Shown piece by piece: positions 23,792 through 36,991 of a stretch of DNA of 64,000 bases. A model generated the notes under the pieces. The model was not told the DNA's origin, ran no database searches, and saw nothing but the letters and a program-made list of their open reading frames with translations. A program made the position numbers and the translations under genes. Origin of the DNA: Ptiloglossa arizonensis (lineage: Eukaryota; Arthropoda; Insecta; Hymenoptera; Colletidae); NCBI RefSeq assembly GCF_051014685.1, contig NW_027479027.1:62001-126000 (forward strand), given 5' to 3'. Position 1 is the first letter of the stretch. Each line of letters opens with the position of its first letter.

Positions 23792-25030
23792 TTCGAGCAG
23801 CAGAAGTGCGAAAAATTTGTTGTCTTCTCAACTATTTTTTAGCTTCAAACTCCCATATCTCGCGAACGGATTGACCTAACCCAAAAATTCCTGTTGCATC
23901 TGAAAGTAGAAACTCGCCCGATTACAACGGTATGTGTATTTTTTCCCTGGGCCATTCTGGTTAAACGTTTGGAGCAGCAGAATTGCGAAAAATATTTTGC
24001 CTTCTCAACCATTTCTTGGCTTCAAACCACCATATCTCGCGAACGGATTGACCTAACCCAAAAATTCCTATTGCACCTGAAAGTAGAAACTCGCCCGATT
24101 ACAAGGGTATGTGTATTTTTTCCCTAGGCCATTCTGGTTAAGCGTTTGGAGCCGCAGAATTGCGAAACATTTTTTGCCTTCTCAAACATTTCTTGGCTTC
24201 AAACTCCCATATCTCGCGAACGGATTGACCTAACCCAAAAATTCCTATTGCATCTGAAAGTAGAAACTCGCCCGATTACAACGGTATGTGTATTTTTTCC
24301 CTAGGCCATTCTGGTTAAACGTTTGGAGCAGCAGAATTGCGAAAAATTTTTTGCCTTCTCAACCATTCCTTGGATTTAAACTCCCATATCTCTCGAACGG
24401 ATTGACCTAACCCAAAAATTCCTGTTGCGTCTGAAAGTAGAAACTCGCCCGATTACAACGGTATGCGTGGTTTTTCCATAGACCATTCTGGTCAAGCGTT
24501 AGGAGCAGCAGAATTGCGAAAAATTTTTCGCCTTCTCAACCATTTCTTGGCTTCAAACTCCCATATCTCGCGAACGGATTGACCTAACCCAAAAATTCCT
24601 GTTGCATCTGAAAGTAGAAACTCGCCCGATTACAACGGTATGTGTATTTTTTCCCTGGGCCATTCTGGTTAAACGTTTGGAGCAGCAGAATTGCGAAAAA
24701 TATTTTGCCTTCTCAACCGTTTCTTGGCTTCAAACCACCATATCTCGCGAACAGATTGACCTAACCCAAAAATTCCTATTGCATCTGAAAGTAGAAACTC
24801 GCCCGATTACGACGGTATGTGTATTTTTTCCCTAGGCCATTCTGGTTAAGCGTTTGGTGCAGCAGAAGTGCGAAATATTTGTTCTCTTCTCAACTATTTT
24901 TTAGCTTCAAACTCCCATATCTCGCGAACGGATTGACCCAACCCAAAAATTCCTGTTGCATCTAAAAGTAGAAACTCGCCCGATTACAACGGTATATGAA
25001 TTTTTTCCCTAGGCCATTCTGGTTAAACGT
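23792..25030 (+). repeat. Septet HOR h''-a-b-c-e'-f-g
   Basis: Seven monomers, 1239 bp. Compared with the octet it lacks d, and c runs straight into e', marked by GGTCAAGCGTTAGG and TTTTTCGCC. h'' is marked by GTTTCGAGCAGCAG and TTTTTTAGC. The a monomer has AACCCAAAA in place of AACACAAAA. The same order is present at 28040, 31581 and 35298, so this is a second HOR form derived from the first. Confidence 0.87.
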
Positions 25031-25129
25031 TTGGAGCAGCAGAATTGCGAAAAATTTTTTGCCTTCTCAACCATTTCTTGGCTTCAAACCACCATATCTC
25101 GCGAACGGATTGACCTAACCCAAAAATTG
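24245..25129 (+). repeat. Nested 5-monomer duplication, copy 1 (885 bp)
   Basis: The unit c-e'-f-g plus one monomer with GGTATATGAATT is repeated at once at an offset of 885 bp (5 x 177). The match runs from 24245 to 25203 against 25130 to 26088, bounded by C/G (24244 against 25129) and A/G (25204 against 26089). No internal difference was seen. Confidence 0.92.
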
Positions 25130-26088
25130 CTATTGCATCTGAAAGTAGAAACTCGCCCGATTACAACGGTATGTGTATTTTTTCCCTAGGCCATTCTGGT
25201 TAAACGTTTGGAGCAGCAGAATTGCGAAAAATTTTTTGCCTTCTCAACCATTCCTTGGATTTAAACTCCCATATCTCTCGAACGGATTGACCTAACCCAA
25301 AAATTCCTGTTGCGTCTGAAAGTAGAAACTCGCCCGATTACAACGGTATGCGTGGTTTTTCCATAGACCATTCTGGTCAAGCGTTAGGAGCAGCAGAATT
25401 GCGAAAAATTTTTCGCCTTCTCAACCATTTCTTGGCTTCAAACTCCCATATCTCGCGAACGGATTGACCTAACCCAAAAATTCCTGTTGCATCTGAAAGT
25501 AGAAACTCGCCCGATTACAACGGTATGTGTATTTTTTCCCTGGGCCATTCTGGTTAAACGTTTGGAGCAGCAGAATTGCGAAAAATATTTTGCCTTCTCA
25601 ACCGTTTCTTGGCTTCAAACCACCATATCTCGCGAACAGATTGACCTAACCCAAAAATTCCTATTGCATCTGAAAGTAGAAACTCGCCCGATTACGACGG
25701 TATGTGTATTTTTTCCCTAGGCCATTCTGGTTAAGCGTTTGGTGCAGCAGAAGTGCGAAATATTTGTTCTCTTCTCAACTATTTTTTAGCTTCAAACTCC
25801 CATATCTCGCGAACGGATTGACCCAACCCAAAAATTCCTGTTGCATCTAAAAGTAGAAACTCGCCCGATTACAACGGTATATGAATTTTTTCCCTAGGCC
25901 ATTCTGGTTAAACGTTTGGAGCAGCAGAATTGCGAAAAATTTTTTGCCTTCTCAACCATTTCTTGGCTTCAAACCACCATATCTCGCGAACGGATTGACC
26001 TAACCCAAAAATTGCTATTGCATCTGAAAGTAGAAACTCGCCCGATTACAACGGTATGTGTATTTTTTCCCTAGGCCATTCTGGTTAA
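25130..26088 (+). repeat. Nested 5-monomer duplication, copy 2
   Basis: Second copy of the 885-bp unit. It is absent from the otherwise matching block at 26650-30028, so it was either added to copy 1 after the larger duplication or lost from copy 2. Confidence 0.92.
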
Positions 26089-26649
26089 GCGTTTGGAGCA
26101 GCAGAATTGCGAAAAATTTTTTGCCTTCTCAACCATTTCTTGGCTTCAAACCACCATATCTCGCGAACGGATTGACCTAACCCAAAAATTGCTATTGCAT
26201 CTGAAAGTAGAAACTCGCCCGATTACAACGGTATGTGTATTTTTTCCCTAGGCCATTCTGGTTAAGCGTTTGGAGCAGCAGAATTGCGAAAAATTTTTTG
26301 CCTTCTCAACCATTTCTTGGCTTCAGACTCCCATATCTCGCGAACGGATTGACCTAACCCAAAAATTCCTGTTGCGTCTGAAAGTAGAAACTCGCCCGAT
26401 TACAACGGTATGTGTATTTTTTCCCTAGTCCATTCTGGTTAGGCGTTAGGAGCAGCAGAATTGCGAAAAATTTTTTGCCTTCTCAACCATTTCTTGGCTT
26501 CAAACTCCCATATCTCGCGAACGGATTGACCTAACCCAAAAATTCCTATTGCATCTAAAAGTAGAAACTCGCCCGATTACAACGGTATGTGTATTTTTTC
26601 CCTAGGCCATTCTGGTTAAACGTTTGGAGCAGCAGAATTGCGAAAAATT

Positions 26650-29600
26650 TTTTGCCTTCTCAACCGTTTCTTGGCTTCAAACCACCATATCTCGCGAACG
26701 GATTGACCTAACCCAAAAATTCCTATTGCACCAGAAAGTAGAACCTCGCCCGATTACAACGGTATGTGTATTTTTTCCCTAGGCCATTCTGGTTAAGCGT
26801 TTGGTGCAGCAGAAGTGCGAAATATTTGTTCTCTTCTCAACTATTTTTTAGCTTCAAACTCCCATATCTCGCGAACGGATTGACCTAACCCAAAAATTCC
26901 TGTTGCATCTGAAAGTAGAAACTCGTCCGATTACAACGGTATGTGAATTTTTTCCCTAGGCCATTCTGGTTAAGCGTTTGGAGCAGCAGAATTGCGAAAA
27001 ATTTTTTGCCTTCTCAACCATTTCTTGGCTTCAAACTCCCATATCTCGCGAACGGATTGACCTAACCCAAAAATTCCTATTGCATCTGAAAGTAGAAACT
27101 CGCCCGATTACAACGGTATGTGTATTTTTTCCCTAGTCCATTCTGGTTAGGCGTTAGGAGCAGCAGAATTGCGAAAAATTTTTTGCCTTCTCAACCATTT
27201 CTTGGCTTCAAACTCCCATATCTCGCGAACGGATTGACCTAACCCAAAAATTCCTATTGCATCTAAAAGTAGAAACTTGCCCGATTACAACGGTATGTGT
27301 ATTTTTTCCCTAGGCCATTCTGGTTAAACGTTTGGAGCAGCAGAATTGCGAAAAATTTTTTGCCTTCTCAACCATTTCTTGGCTTCAAACTCCCATATCT
27401 CGCGAACGGATTGACCTAACCCAAAAATTCCTATTGCATCTAAAAGTAGAAACTTGCCCGATTACAACGGTATGTGTATTTTTTCCCTAGGCCATTCTGG
27501 TTAAACGTTTGGAGCAGCAGAATTGCGAAAAATTTTTTGCCTTCTCAACCATTTCTTGGCTTCAAACTCCCATATCTCGCGAACGGATTGACCTAACCCA
27601 AAAATTCCTGTTGCATCTGAAAGTAGAAACTCGCCCGAATACAACGGTATGTGTATTTTTTCCCTAGGCCATTCTGGTTAAACGTTTGGAGCAGCAGAAT
27701 TGCGAAAAATTTTTTGCCTTCTCAACCATTTCTTGGCTTCAAACTCCCATATCTCGCGAACGGATTGACCTAACCCAAAAATTCCTGTTGCATCTGAAAG
27801 TAGAAACTCGCCCGATTACAACGGTATGTGTATTTTTTCCCTGGGCCATTCTGGTTAAACGTTTGGAGTAGCAGAATTGCGAAAAATATTTTGCCTTCTC
27901 AACCATTTCTTGGATTCAAACCACCATATCTCGCGAACGGATTGACCTAACCCAAAAATTCCTATTGCATCTGAAAGTAGAAACTCGCCCGATTACAACG
28001 GTATGTGTATTTTTTCCCTAGGCCATTCTGGTTAAGCGTTTCGAGCAGCAGAAGTGCGAAAAATTTGTTGTCTTCTCAACTATTTTTTAGCTTCAAACTC
28101 CCATATCTCGCGAACGGATTGACCTAACCCAAAAATTCCTGTTGCATCTGAAAGTAGAAACTCGCCCGATTACAACGGTATGTGTATTTTTTCCCTGGGC
28201 CATTCTGGTTAAACGTTTGGAGCAGCAGAATTGCGAAAAATATTTTGCCTTCTCAACCATTTCTTGGCTTCAAACCACCATATCTCGCGAACGGATTGAC
28301 CTAACCCAAAAATTCCTATTGCACCTGAAAGTAGAAACTCGCCCGATTACAAGGGTATGTGTATTTTTTCCCTAGGCCATTCTGGTTAAGCGTTTGGAGC
28401 CGCAGAATTGCGAAACATTTTTTGCCTTCTCAAACATTTCTTGGCTTCAAACTCCCATATCTCGCGAACGGATTGACCTAACCCAAAAATTCCTATTGCA
28501 TCTGAAAGTAGAAACTCGCCCGATTACAACGGTATGTGTATTTTTTCCCTAGGCCATTCTGGTTAAACGTTTGGAGCAGCAGAATTGCGAAAAATTTTTT
28601 GCCTTCTCAACCATTCCTTGGATTTAAACTCCCATATCTCTCGAACGGATTGACCTAACCCAAAAATTCCTGTTGCGTCTGAAAGTAGAAACTCGCCCGA
28701 TTACAACGGTATGCGTGGTTTTTCCATAGACCATTCTGGTCAAGCGTTAGGCGCAGCAGAATTGCGAAAAATTTTTCGCCTTCTCAACCATTTCTTGGCT
28801 TCAAACTCCCATATCTCGCGAACGGATTGACCTAACCCAAAAATTCCTGTTGCATCTGAAAGTAGAAACTCGCCCGATTACAACGGTATGTGTATTTTTT
28901 CCCTGGGCCATTCTGGTTAAACGTTTGGAGCAGCAGAATTGCGAAAAATATTTTGCCTTCTCAACCGTTTCTTGGCTTCAAACCACCATATCTCGCGAAC
29001 AGATTGACCTAACCCAAAAATTCCTATTGCATCTGAAAGTAGAAACTCGCCCGATTACGACGGTATGTGTATTTTTTCCCTAGGCCATTCTGGTTAAGCG
29101 TTTGGTGCAGCAGAAGTGCGAAATATTTGTTCTCTTCTCAACTATTTTTTAGCTTCAAACTCCCATATCTCGCGAACGGATTGACCCAACCCAAAAATTC
29201 CTGTTGCATCTAAAAGTAGAAACTCGCCCGATTACAACGGTATATGAATTTTTTCCCTAGGCCATTCTGGTTAAACGTTTGGAGCAGCAGAATTGCGAAA
29301 AATTTTTTGCCTTCTCAACCATTTCTTGGCTTCAAACCACCATATCTCGCGAACGGATTGACCTAACCCAAAAATTGCTATTGCATCTGAAAGTAGAAAC
29401 TCGCCCGATTACAACGGTATGTGTATTTTTTCCCTAGGCCATTCTGGTTAAGCGTTTGGAGCAGCAGAATTGCGAAAAATTTTTTGCCTTCTCAACCATT
29501 TCTTGGCTTCAAACCACCATATCTCGCGAACGGATTGACCTAACCCAAAAATTGCTATTGCATCTGAAAGTAGAAACTCGCCCGATTACAACGGTATGTG

Positions 29601-30028
29601 TATTTTTTCCCTAGGCCATTCTGGTTAAGCGTTTGGAGCAGCAGAATTGCGAAAAATTTTTTGCCTTCTCAACCATTTCTTGGCTTCAGACTCCCATATC
29701 TCGCGAACGGATTGACCTAACCCAAAAATTCCTGTTGCGTCTGAAAGTAGAAACTCGCCCGATTACAACGGTATGTGTATTTTTTCCCTAGTCCATTCTG
29801 GTTAGGCGTTAGGAGCAGCAGAATTGCGAAAAATTTTTTGCCTTCTCAACCATTTCTTGGCTTCAAACTCCCATATCTCGCGAACGGATTGACCTAACCC
29901 AAAAATTCCTATTGCATCTAAAAGTAGAAACTCGCCCGATTACAACGGTATGTGTATTTTTTCCCTAGGCCATTCTGGTTAAACGTTTGGAGCAGCAGAA
30001 TTGCGAAAAATTTTTTGCCTTCTCAACC
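26650..30028 (+). repeat. Large duplication, copy 2 (19 monomers)
   Basis: This 3379-bp block repeats 22402-26665 without the extra 5-monomer unit. Its right end overlaps the start of the 21-monomer duplication, so the same stretch served as substrate for two successive events. Confidence 0.9.
28040..29278 (+). repeat. Septet HOR, copy in the 19-monomer block
   Basis: Same seven monomers as at 23792, 4248 bp later. It carries GGCGCAGCAG at about 28751 as a private change in e'. It sits inside the second copy of the large duplication. Confidence 0.87.
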
Positions 30029-33000
30029 ATTTCTTGGCTTCAAACTCCCATATCTCGCGAACGGATTGACCTAACCCAAAAATTCCTGTTGCATCTGAAA
30101 GTAGAAACTCGCCCGATTACAACGGTATGTGTATTTTTTCCCTAGGCCATTCTGGTTAAGAGTTTGGAGCAGCAGAATTGCGAAAAATTTTTTGCCTTCT
30201 CAAACATTTCTTGGCTTCAAACTCCCATATCTCGCGAACGGATTGACCTAACCCAAAAATTCCTGTTGCATCTGAAAGTAGAAACTCGCCCGATTACAAC
30301 GGTATGTGTATTTTTTCCCTAGGCCATTCTGGTTAAGCGTTTGGAGCAGCAGAATTGCGAAAAATATTTTGCCTTCTCAACCATTTCTTGGCTTCAAACC
30401 ACCATATCTCGCGAACGGATTGACCTAACCCAAAAATTCCTATTGCACCAGAAAGTAGAAACTCGCCCGATTACAAGGGTATGTGTATTTTTTCCCTAGG
30501 CCATTCTGGTTAAGCGTTTGGTGCAGCAGAAGTGCGAAATATTTGTTCTCTTCTCAACTATTTTTTAGCTTCAAACTCCCATATCTCGCGAACGGATTGA
30601 CCTAACCCAAAAATTCCTGTTGCATCTGAAAGTAGAAACTCGCCCGATTACAACGGTATGTGAATTTTTTCCCTAGGCCATTCTGGTTAAGCGTTAGGAG
30701 CAGCAGAATTGCGAAAAATTTTTTTGCCTTCTCAACCATTTCTTGGCTTCAAACTCCCATATCTCGCGAACGGATTGACCTAACCCAAAAATTCCTATTG
30801 CATCTAAAAGTAGAAACTTGCACGATTACAACGGTATGTGTATTTTTTCCCTAGGCCATTCTGGTTAAACGTTTGGAGCAGCAGAATTGCGAAAAATTTT
30901 TTGCCTTCTCAACCATTTCTTGGCTTCAAACTCCCATATCTCGCGAACGGATTGACCTAACCCAAAAATTCCTGTTGCATCTGAAAGTAGAAACTCGCCC
31001 GATTACAACGGTATGTGTATTTTTTCCCTAGGCCATTCTGGTTAAACGTTTGGAGCAGCAGAATTGCGAAAAATTTTTTGCCTTCTCAACCATTTCTTGG
31101 CTTCAAACTCCCATATCTCGCGAACGGATTGACCTAACCCAAAAATTCCTGTTGCATCTGAAAGTAGAAACTCGCCCGATTACAACGGTATGTGTATTTT
31201 TTCCCTGGGCCATTCTGGTTAAACGTTTGGAGCAGCAGAATTGCGAAAAATATTTTGCCTTCTCAACCATTTCTTGGCTTCAAACCACCATATCTCGCGA
31301 ACGGATTGACCTAACCCAAAAATTCCTATTGCACCTGAAAGTAGAAACTCGCCCGATTACAAGGGTATGTGTATTTTTTCCCTAGGCCATTCTGGTTAAG
31401 CGTTTGGAGCCGCAGAATTGCGAAACATTTTTTGCCTTCTCAAACATTTCTTGGCTTCAAACTCCCATATCTCGCGAACGGATTGACCTAACCCAAAAAT
31501 TCCTATTGCATCTGAAAGTAGAAACTCGCCCGATTACAACGGTATGTGTATTTTTTCCCTAGGCCATTCTGGTTAAGCGTTTCGAGCAGCAGAAGTGCGA
31601 AAAATTTGTTGTCTTCTCAACTATTTTTTAGCTTCAAACTCCCATATCTCGCGAACGGATTGACCTAACCCAAAAATTCCTGTTGCATCTGAAAGTAGAA
31701 ACTCGCCCGATTACAACAGTATGTGTATTTTTTCCCTGGGCCATTCTGGTTAAACGTTTGGAGCAGCAGAATTGCGAAAAATATTTTGCCTTCTCAACCA
31801 TTTCTTGGCTTCAAACCACCATATCTCGCGAACGGATTGACCTAACCCAAAAATTCCTATTGCACCTGAAAGTAGAAACTCGCCCGATTACAAGGGTATG
31901 TGTATTTTTTCCCTAGGCCATTCTGGTTAAGCGTTTGGAGCCGCAGAATTGGGAAACATTTTTTGCCTTCTCAAACATTTCTTGGCTTCAAACTCCCATA
32001 TCTCGCGAACGGATTGACCTAACCCAAAAATTCCTATTGCATCTGAAAGTAGAAACTCGCCCGATTACAACGGTATGTGTATTTTTTCCCTAGGCCATTC
32101 TGGTTAAACGTTTGGAGCAGCAGAATTGCGAAAAATTTTTTGCCTTCTCAACCATTCCTTGGATTTAAACTCCCATATCTCTCGAACGGATTGACCTAAC
32201 CCAAAAATTCCTGTTGTGTCTGAAAGTAGAAACTCGCCCGATTACAACGGTATGCGTGGTTTTTCCATAGACCATTCTGGTCAAGCGTTAGGAGCAGCAG
32301 AATTGCGAAAAATTTTTCGCCTTCTCAACCATTTCTTGGCTTCAAACTCCCATATCTCGCGAACGGATTGACCTAACCCAAAAATTCCTGTTGCATCTGA
32401 AAGTAGAAACTCGCCCGATTACAACGGTATGTGTATTTTCTCCCTGGGCCATTCTGGTTAAACGTTTGGAGCAGCAGAATTGCGAAAAATATTTTGCCTT
32501 CTCAACCGTTTCTTGGCTTCAAACCACCATATCTCGCGAACGGATTGACCTAACCCAAAAATTCCTATTGCATCTGAAAGTAGAAACTCGCCCGATTACG
32601 ACGGTATGTGTATTTTTTCCCTAGGCCATTCTGGTTAAGCGTTTGGTGCAGCAGAAGTGCGACATATTTGTTCTCTTCTCAACTATTTTTTAGCTTCAAA
32701 CTCCCATATCTCGCGAACGGATTGACCTAACCCAAAAATTCCTGTTGCATCTGAAAGTAGAAACTCGCCCGATTACAACGGTATGTGAATTTTTTCCCTA
32801 GGCCATTCTGGTTAAGCGTTTGGAGCAGCAGAATTGCGAAAAATTTTTTGCCTTCTCAACCATTTCTTGGCTTCAAACTCCCATATCTCGCGAACGGATT
32901 GACCTAACCCAAAAATTCCTATTGCATCTGAAAGTAGAAACTCGCCCGATTACAACGGTATGTGTATTTTTTCCCTGGGCCATTCTGGTTAAACGTTTGG

Positions 33001-33272
33001 AGCAGCAGAATTGCGAAAAATATTTTGCCTTCTCAACCATTTCTTGGATTCAAACCACCATATCTCGCGAACGGATTGACCTAACCCAAAAATTCCTATT
33101 GCATCTGAAAGTAGAAACTCGCCCGATTACAACGGTATGTGTATTTTTTCCCTAGGCCATTCTGGTTAAGCGTTTCGAGCAGCAGAAGTGCGAAAAATTT
33201 GTTGTCTTCTCAACTATTTTTTAGCTTCAAACTCCCATATCTCTCGAACGGATTGACCTAACCCAAAAATTC
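29555..33272 (+). repeat. 21-monomer duplication, copy 1 (3718 bp)
   Basis: This block is repeated head to tail at 33273-36991. The match starts just after a G/C difference (29554 against 33272) and ends at A/G (33275 against 36992). The offset is 3718 bp up to about 30715 and 3717 bp after it, because this copy has T7 where the other has T6 at about 30719-30725. The only substitution I noticed is T near 32217 against C near 35934. Confidence 0.93.
31581..32819 (+). repeat. Septet HOR, first copy in the 21-monomer block
   Basis: Seven monomers, 1239 bp, preceded by an additional a-b pair (31230-31580). Private marks are ACAACAGTATG near 31714, GAATTGGGAAAC near 31947, GTTGTGTCTG near 32214, TTTTCTCCCTGGG near 32437 and GCGACATATTTG near 32660. 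All but the GTTGTGTCTG change recur in the copy at 35298. Confidence 0.87.
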
Positions 33273-36200
33273 CTATTGCATCTGAAAGTAGAAACTCGCC
33301 CGATTACAACGGTATGTGTATTTTTTCCCTAGGCCATTCTGGTTAAGCGTTTGGAGCAGCAGAATTGCGAAAAATTTTTTGCCTTCTCAACCATTTCTTG
33401 GCTTCAGACTCCCATATCTCGCGAACGGATTGACCTAACCCAAAAATTCCTGTTGCGTCTGAAAGTAGAAACTCGCCCGATTACAACGGTATGTGTATTT
33501 TTTCCCTAGTCCATTCTGGTTAGGCGTTAGGAGCAGCAGAATTGCGAAAAATTTTTTGCCTTCTCAACCATTTCTTGGCTTCAAACTCCCATATCTCGCG
33601 AACGGATTGACCTAACCCAAAAATTCCTATTGCATCTAAAAGTAGAAACTCGCCCGATTACAACGGTATGTGTATTTTTTCCCTAGGCCATTCTGGTTAA
33701 ACGTTTGGAGCAGCAGAATTGCGAAAAATTTTTTGCCTTCTCAACCATTTCTTGGCTTCAAACTCCCATATCTCGCGAACGGATTGACCTAACCCAAAAA
33801 TTCCTGTTGCATCTGAAAGTAGAAACTCGCCCGATTACAACGGTATGTGTATTTTTTCCCTAGGCCATTCTGGTTAAGAGTTTGGAGCAGCAGAATTGCG
33901 AAAAATTTTTTGCCTTCTCAAACATTTCTTGGCTTCAAACTCCCATATCTCGCGAACGGATTGACCTAACCCAAAAATTCCTGTTGCATCTGAAAGTAGA
34001 AACTCGCCCGATTACAACGGTATGTGTATTTTTTCCCTAGGCCATTCTGGTTAAGCGTTTGGAGCAGCAGAATTGCGAAAAATATTTTGCCTTCTCAACC
34101 ATTTCTTGGCTTCAAACCACCATATCTCGCGAACGGATTGACCTAACCCAAAAATTCCTATTGCACCAGAAAGTAGAAACTCGCCCGATTACAAGGGTAT
34201 GTGTATTTTTTCCCTAGGCCATTCTGGTTAAGCGTTTGGTGCAGCAGAAGTGCGAAATATTTGTTCTCTTCTCAACTATTTTTTAGCTTCAAACTCCCAT
34301 ATCTCGCGAACGGATTGACCTAACCCAAAAATTCCTGTTGCATCTGAAAGTAGAAACTCGCCCGATTACAACGGTATGTGAATTTTTTCCCTAGGCCATT
34401 CTGGTTAAGCGTTAGGAGCAGCAGAATTGCGAAAAATTTTTTGCCTTCTCAACCATTTCTTGGCTTCAAACTCCCATATCTCGCGAACGGATTGACCTAA
34501 CCCAAAAATTCCTATTGCATCTAAAAGTAGAAACTTGCACGATTACAACGGTATGTGTATTTTTTCCCTAGGCCATTCTGGTTAAACGTTTGGAGCAGCA
34601 GAATTGCGAAAAATTTTTTGCCTTCTCAACCATTTCTTGGCTTCAAACTCCCATATCTCGCGAACGGATTGACCTAACCCAAAAATTCCTGTTGCATCTG
34701 AAAGTAGAAACTCGCCCGATTACAACGGTATGTGTATTTTTTCCCTAGGCCATTCTGGTTAAACGTTTGGAGCAGCAGAATTGCGAAAAATTTTTTGCCT
34801 TCTCAACCATTTCTTGGCTTCAAACTCCCATATCTCGCGAACGGATTGACCTAACCCAAAAATTCCTGTTGCATCTGAAAGTAGAAACTCGCCCGATTAC
34901 AACGGTATGTGTATTTTTTCCCTGGGCCATTCTGGTTAAACGTTTGGAGCAGCAGAATTGCGAAAAATATTTTGCCTTCTCAACCATTTCTTGGCTTCAA
35001 ACCACCATATCTCGCGAACGGATTGACCTAACCCAAAAATTCCTATTGCACCTGAAAGTAGAAACTCGCCCGATTACAAGGGTATGTGTATTTTTTCCCT
35101 AGGCCATTCTGGTTAAGCGTTTGGAGCCGCAGAATTGCGAAACATTTTTTGCCTTCTCAAACATTTCTTGGCTTCAAACTCCCATATCTCGCGAACGGAT
35201 TGACCTAACCCAAAAATTCCTATTGCATCTGAAAGTAGAAACTCGCCCGATTACAACGGTATGTGTATTTTTTCCCTAGGCCATTCTGGTTAAGCGTTTC
35301 GAGCAGCAGAAGTGCGAAAAATTTGTTGTCTTCTCAACTATTTTTTAGCTTCAAACTCCCATATCTCGCGAACGGATTGACCTAACCCAAAAATTCCTGT
35401 TGCATCTGAAAGTAGAAACTCGCCCGATTACAACAGTATGTGTATTTTTTCCCTGGGCCATTCTGGTTAAACGTTTGGAGCAGCAGAATTGCGAAAAATA
35501 TTTTGCCTTCTCAACCATTTCTTGGCTTCAAACCACCATATCTCGCGAACGGATTGACCTAACCCAAAAATTCCTATTGCACCTGAAAGTAGAAACTCGC
35601 CCGATTACAAGGGTATGTGTATTTTTTCCCTAGGCCATTCTGGTTAAGCGTTTGGAGCCGCAGAATTGGGAAACATTTTTTGCCTTCTCAAACATTTCTT
35701 GGCTTCAAACTCCCATATCTCGCGAACGGATTGACCTAACCCAAAAATTCCTATTGCATCTGAAAGTAGAAACTCGCCCGATTACAACGGTATGTGTATT
35801 TTTTCCCTAGGCCATTCTGGTTAAACGTTTGGAGCAGCAGAATTGCGAAAAATTTTTTGCCTTCTCAACCATTCCTTGGATTTAAACTCCCATATCTCTC
35901 GAACGGATTGACCTAACCCAAAAATTCCTGTTGCGTCTGAAAGTAGAAACTCGCCCGATTACAACGGTATGCGTGGTTTTTCCATAGACCATTCTGGTCA
36001 AGCGTTAGGAGCAGCAGAATTGCGAAAAATTTTTCGCCTTCTCAACCATTTCTTGGCTTCAAACTCCCATATCTCGCGAACGGATTGACCTAACCCAAAA
36101 ATTCCTGTTGCATCTGAAAGTAGAAACTCGCCCGATTACAACGGTATGTGTATTTTCTCCCTGGGCCATTCTGGTTAAACGTTTGGAGCAGCAGAATTGC

Positions 36201-36991
36201 GAAAAATATTTTGCCTTCTCAACCGTTTCTTGGCTTCAAACCACCATATCTCGCGAACGGATTGACCTAACCCAAAAATTCCTATTGCATCTGAAAGTAG
36301 AAACTCGCCCGATTACGACGGTATGTGTATTTTTTCCCTAGGCCATTCTGGTTAAGCGTTTGGTGCAGCAGAAGTGCGACATATTTGTTCTCTTCTCAAC
36401 TATTTTTTAGCTTCAAACTCCCATATCTCGCGAACGGATTGACCTAACCCAAAAATTCCTGTTGCATCTGAAAGTAGAAACTCGCCCGATTACAACGGTA
36501 TGTGAATTTTTTCCCTAGGCCATTCTGGTTAAGCGTTTGGAGCAGCAGAATTGCGAAAAATTTTTTGCCTTCTCAACCATTTCTTGGCTTCAAACTCCCA
36601 TATCTCGCGAACGGATTGACCTAACCCAAAAATTCCTATTGCATCTGAAAGTAGAAACTCGCCCGATTACAACGGTATGTGTATTTTTTCCCTGGGCCAT
36701 TCTGGTTAAACGTTTGGAGCAGCAGAATTGCGAAAAATATTTTGCCTTCTCAACCATTTCTTGGATTCAAACCACCATATCTCGCGAACGGATTGACCTA
36801 ACCCAAAAATTCCTATTGCATCTGAAAGTAGAAACTCGCCCGATTACAACGGTATGTGTATTTTTTCCCTAGGCCATTCTGGTTAAGCGTTTCGAGCAGC
36901 AGAAGTGCGAAAAATTTGTTGTCTTCTCAACTATTTTTTAGCTTCAAACTCCCATATCTCTCGAACGGATTGACCTAACCCAAAAATTCCT
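33273..36991 (+). repeat. 21-monomer duplication, copy 2
   Basis: Second copy, abutting the first without a gap. Two visible differences in about 3.7 kb make this one of the youngest rearrangements in the window. Confidence 0.93.
35298..36536 (+). repeat. Septet HOR, second copy in the 21-monomer block
   Basis: Same series as at 31581, 3717 bp later, with GTTGCGTCTG in place of GTTGTGTCTG. It is followed by the same pair of monomers ending in another h''. Confidence 0.87.

Larger units (their letters stand above)
22402..26665 (+). repeat. Large duplication, copy 1 (24 monomers)
   Basis: This block of 4264 bp corresponds to 26650-30028. The left part aligns at an offset of 4248 bp and the right part at 3363 bp. 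The change of 885 bp is exactly one extra 5-monomer unit in this copy. Shared marks include AGTAGAACCTCG, ACTCGTCCG (about 22674) and GGTATATGAATT. Differences noted are TTGTTTGCC near 22932 against TTTTTTGCC in copy 2, and GGAGCAGCAG against GGCGCAGCAG at about 28751. Confidence 0.9.
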
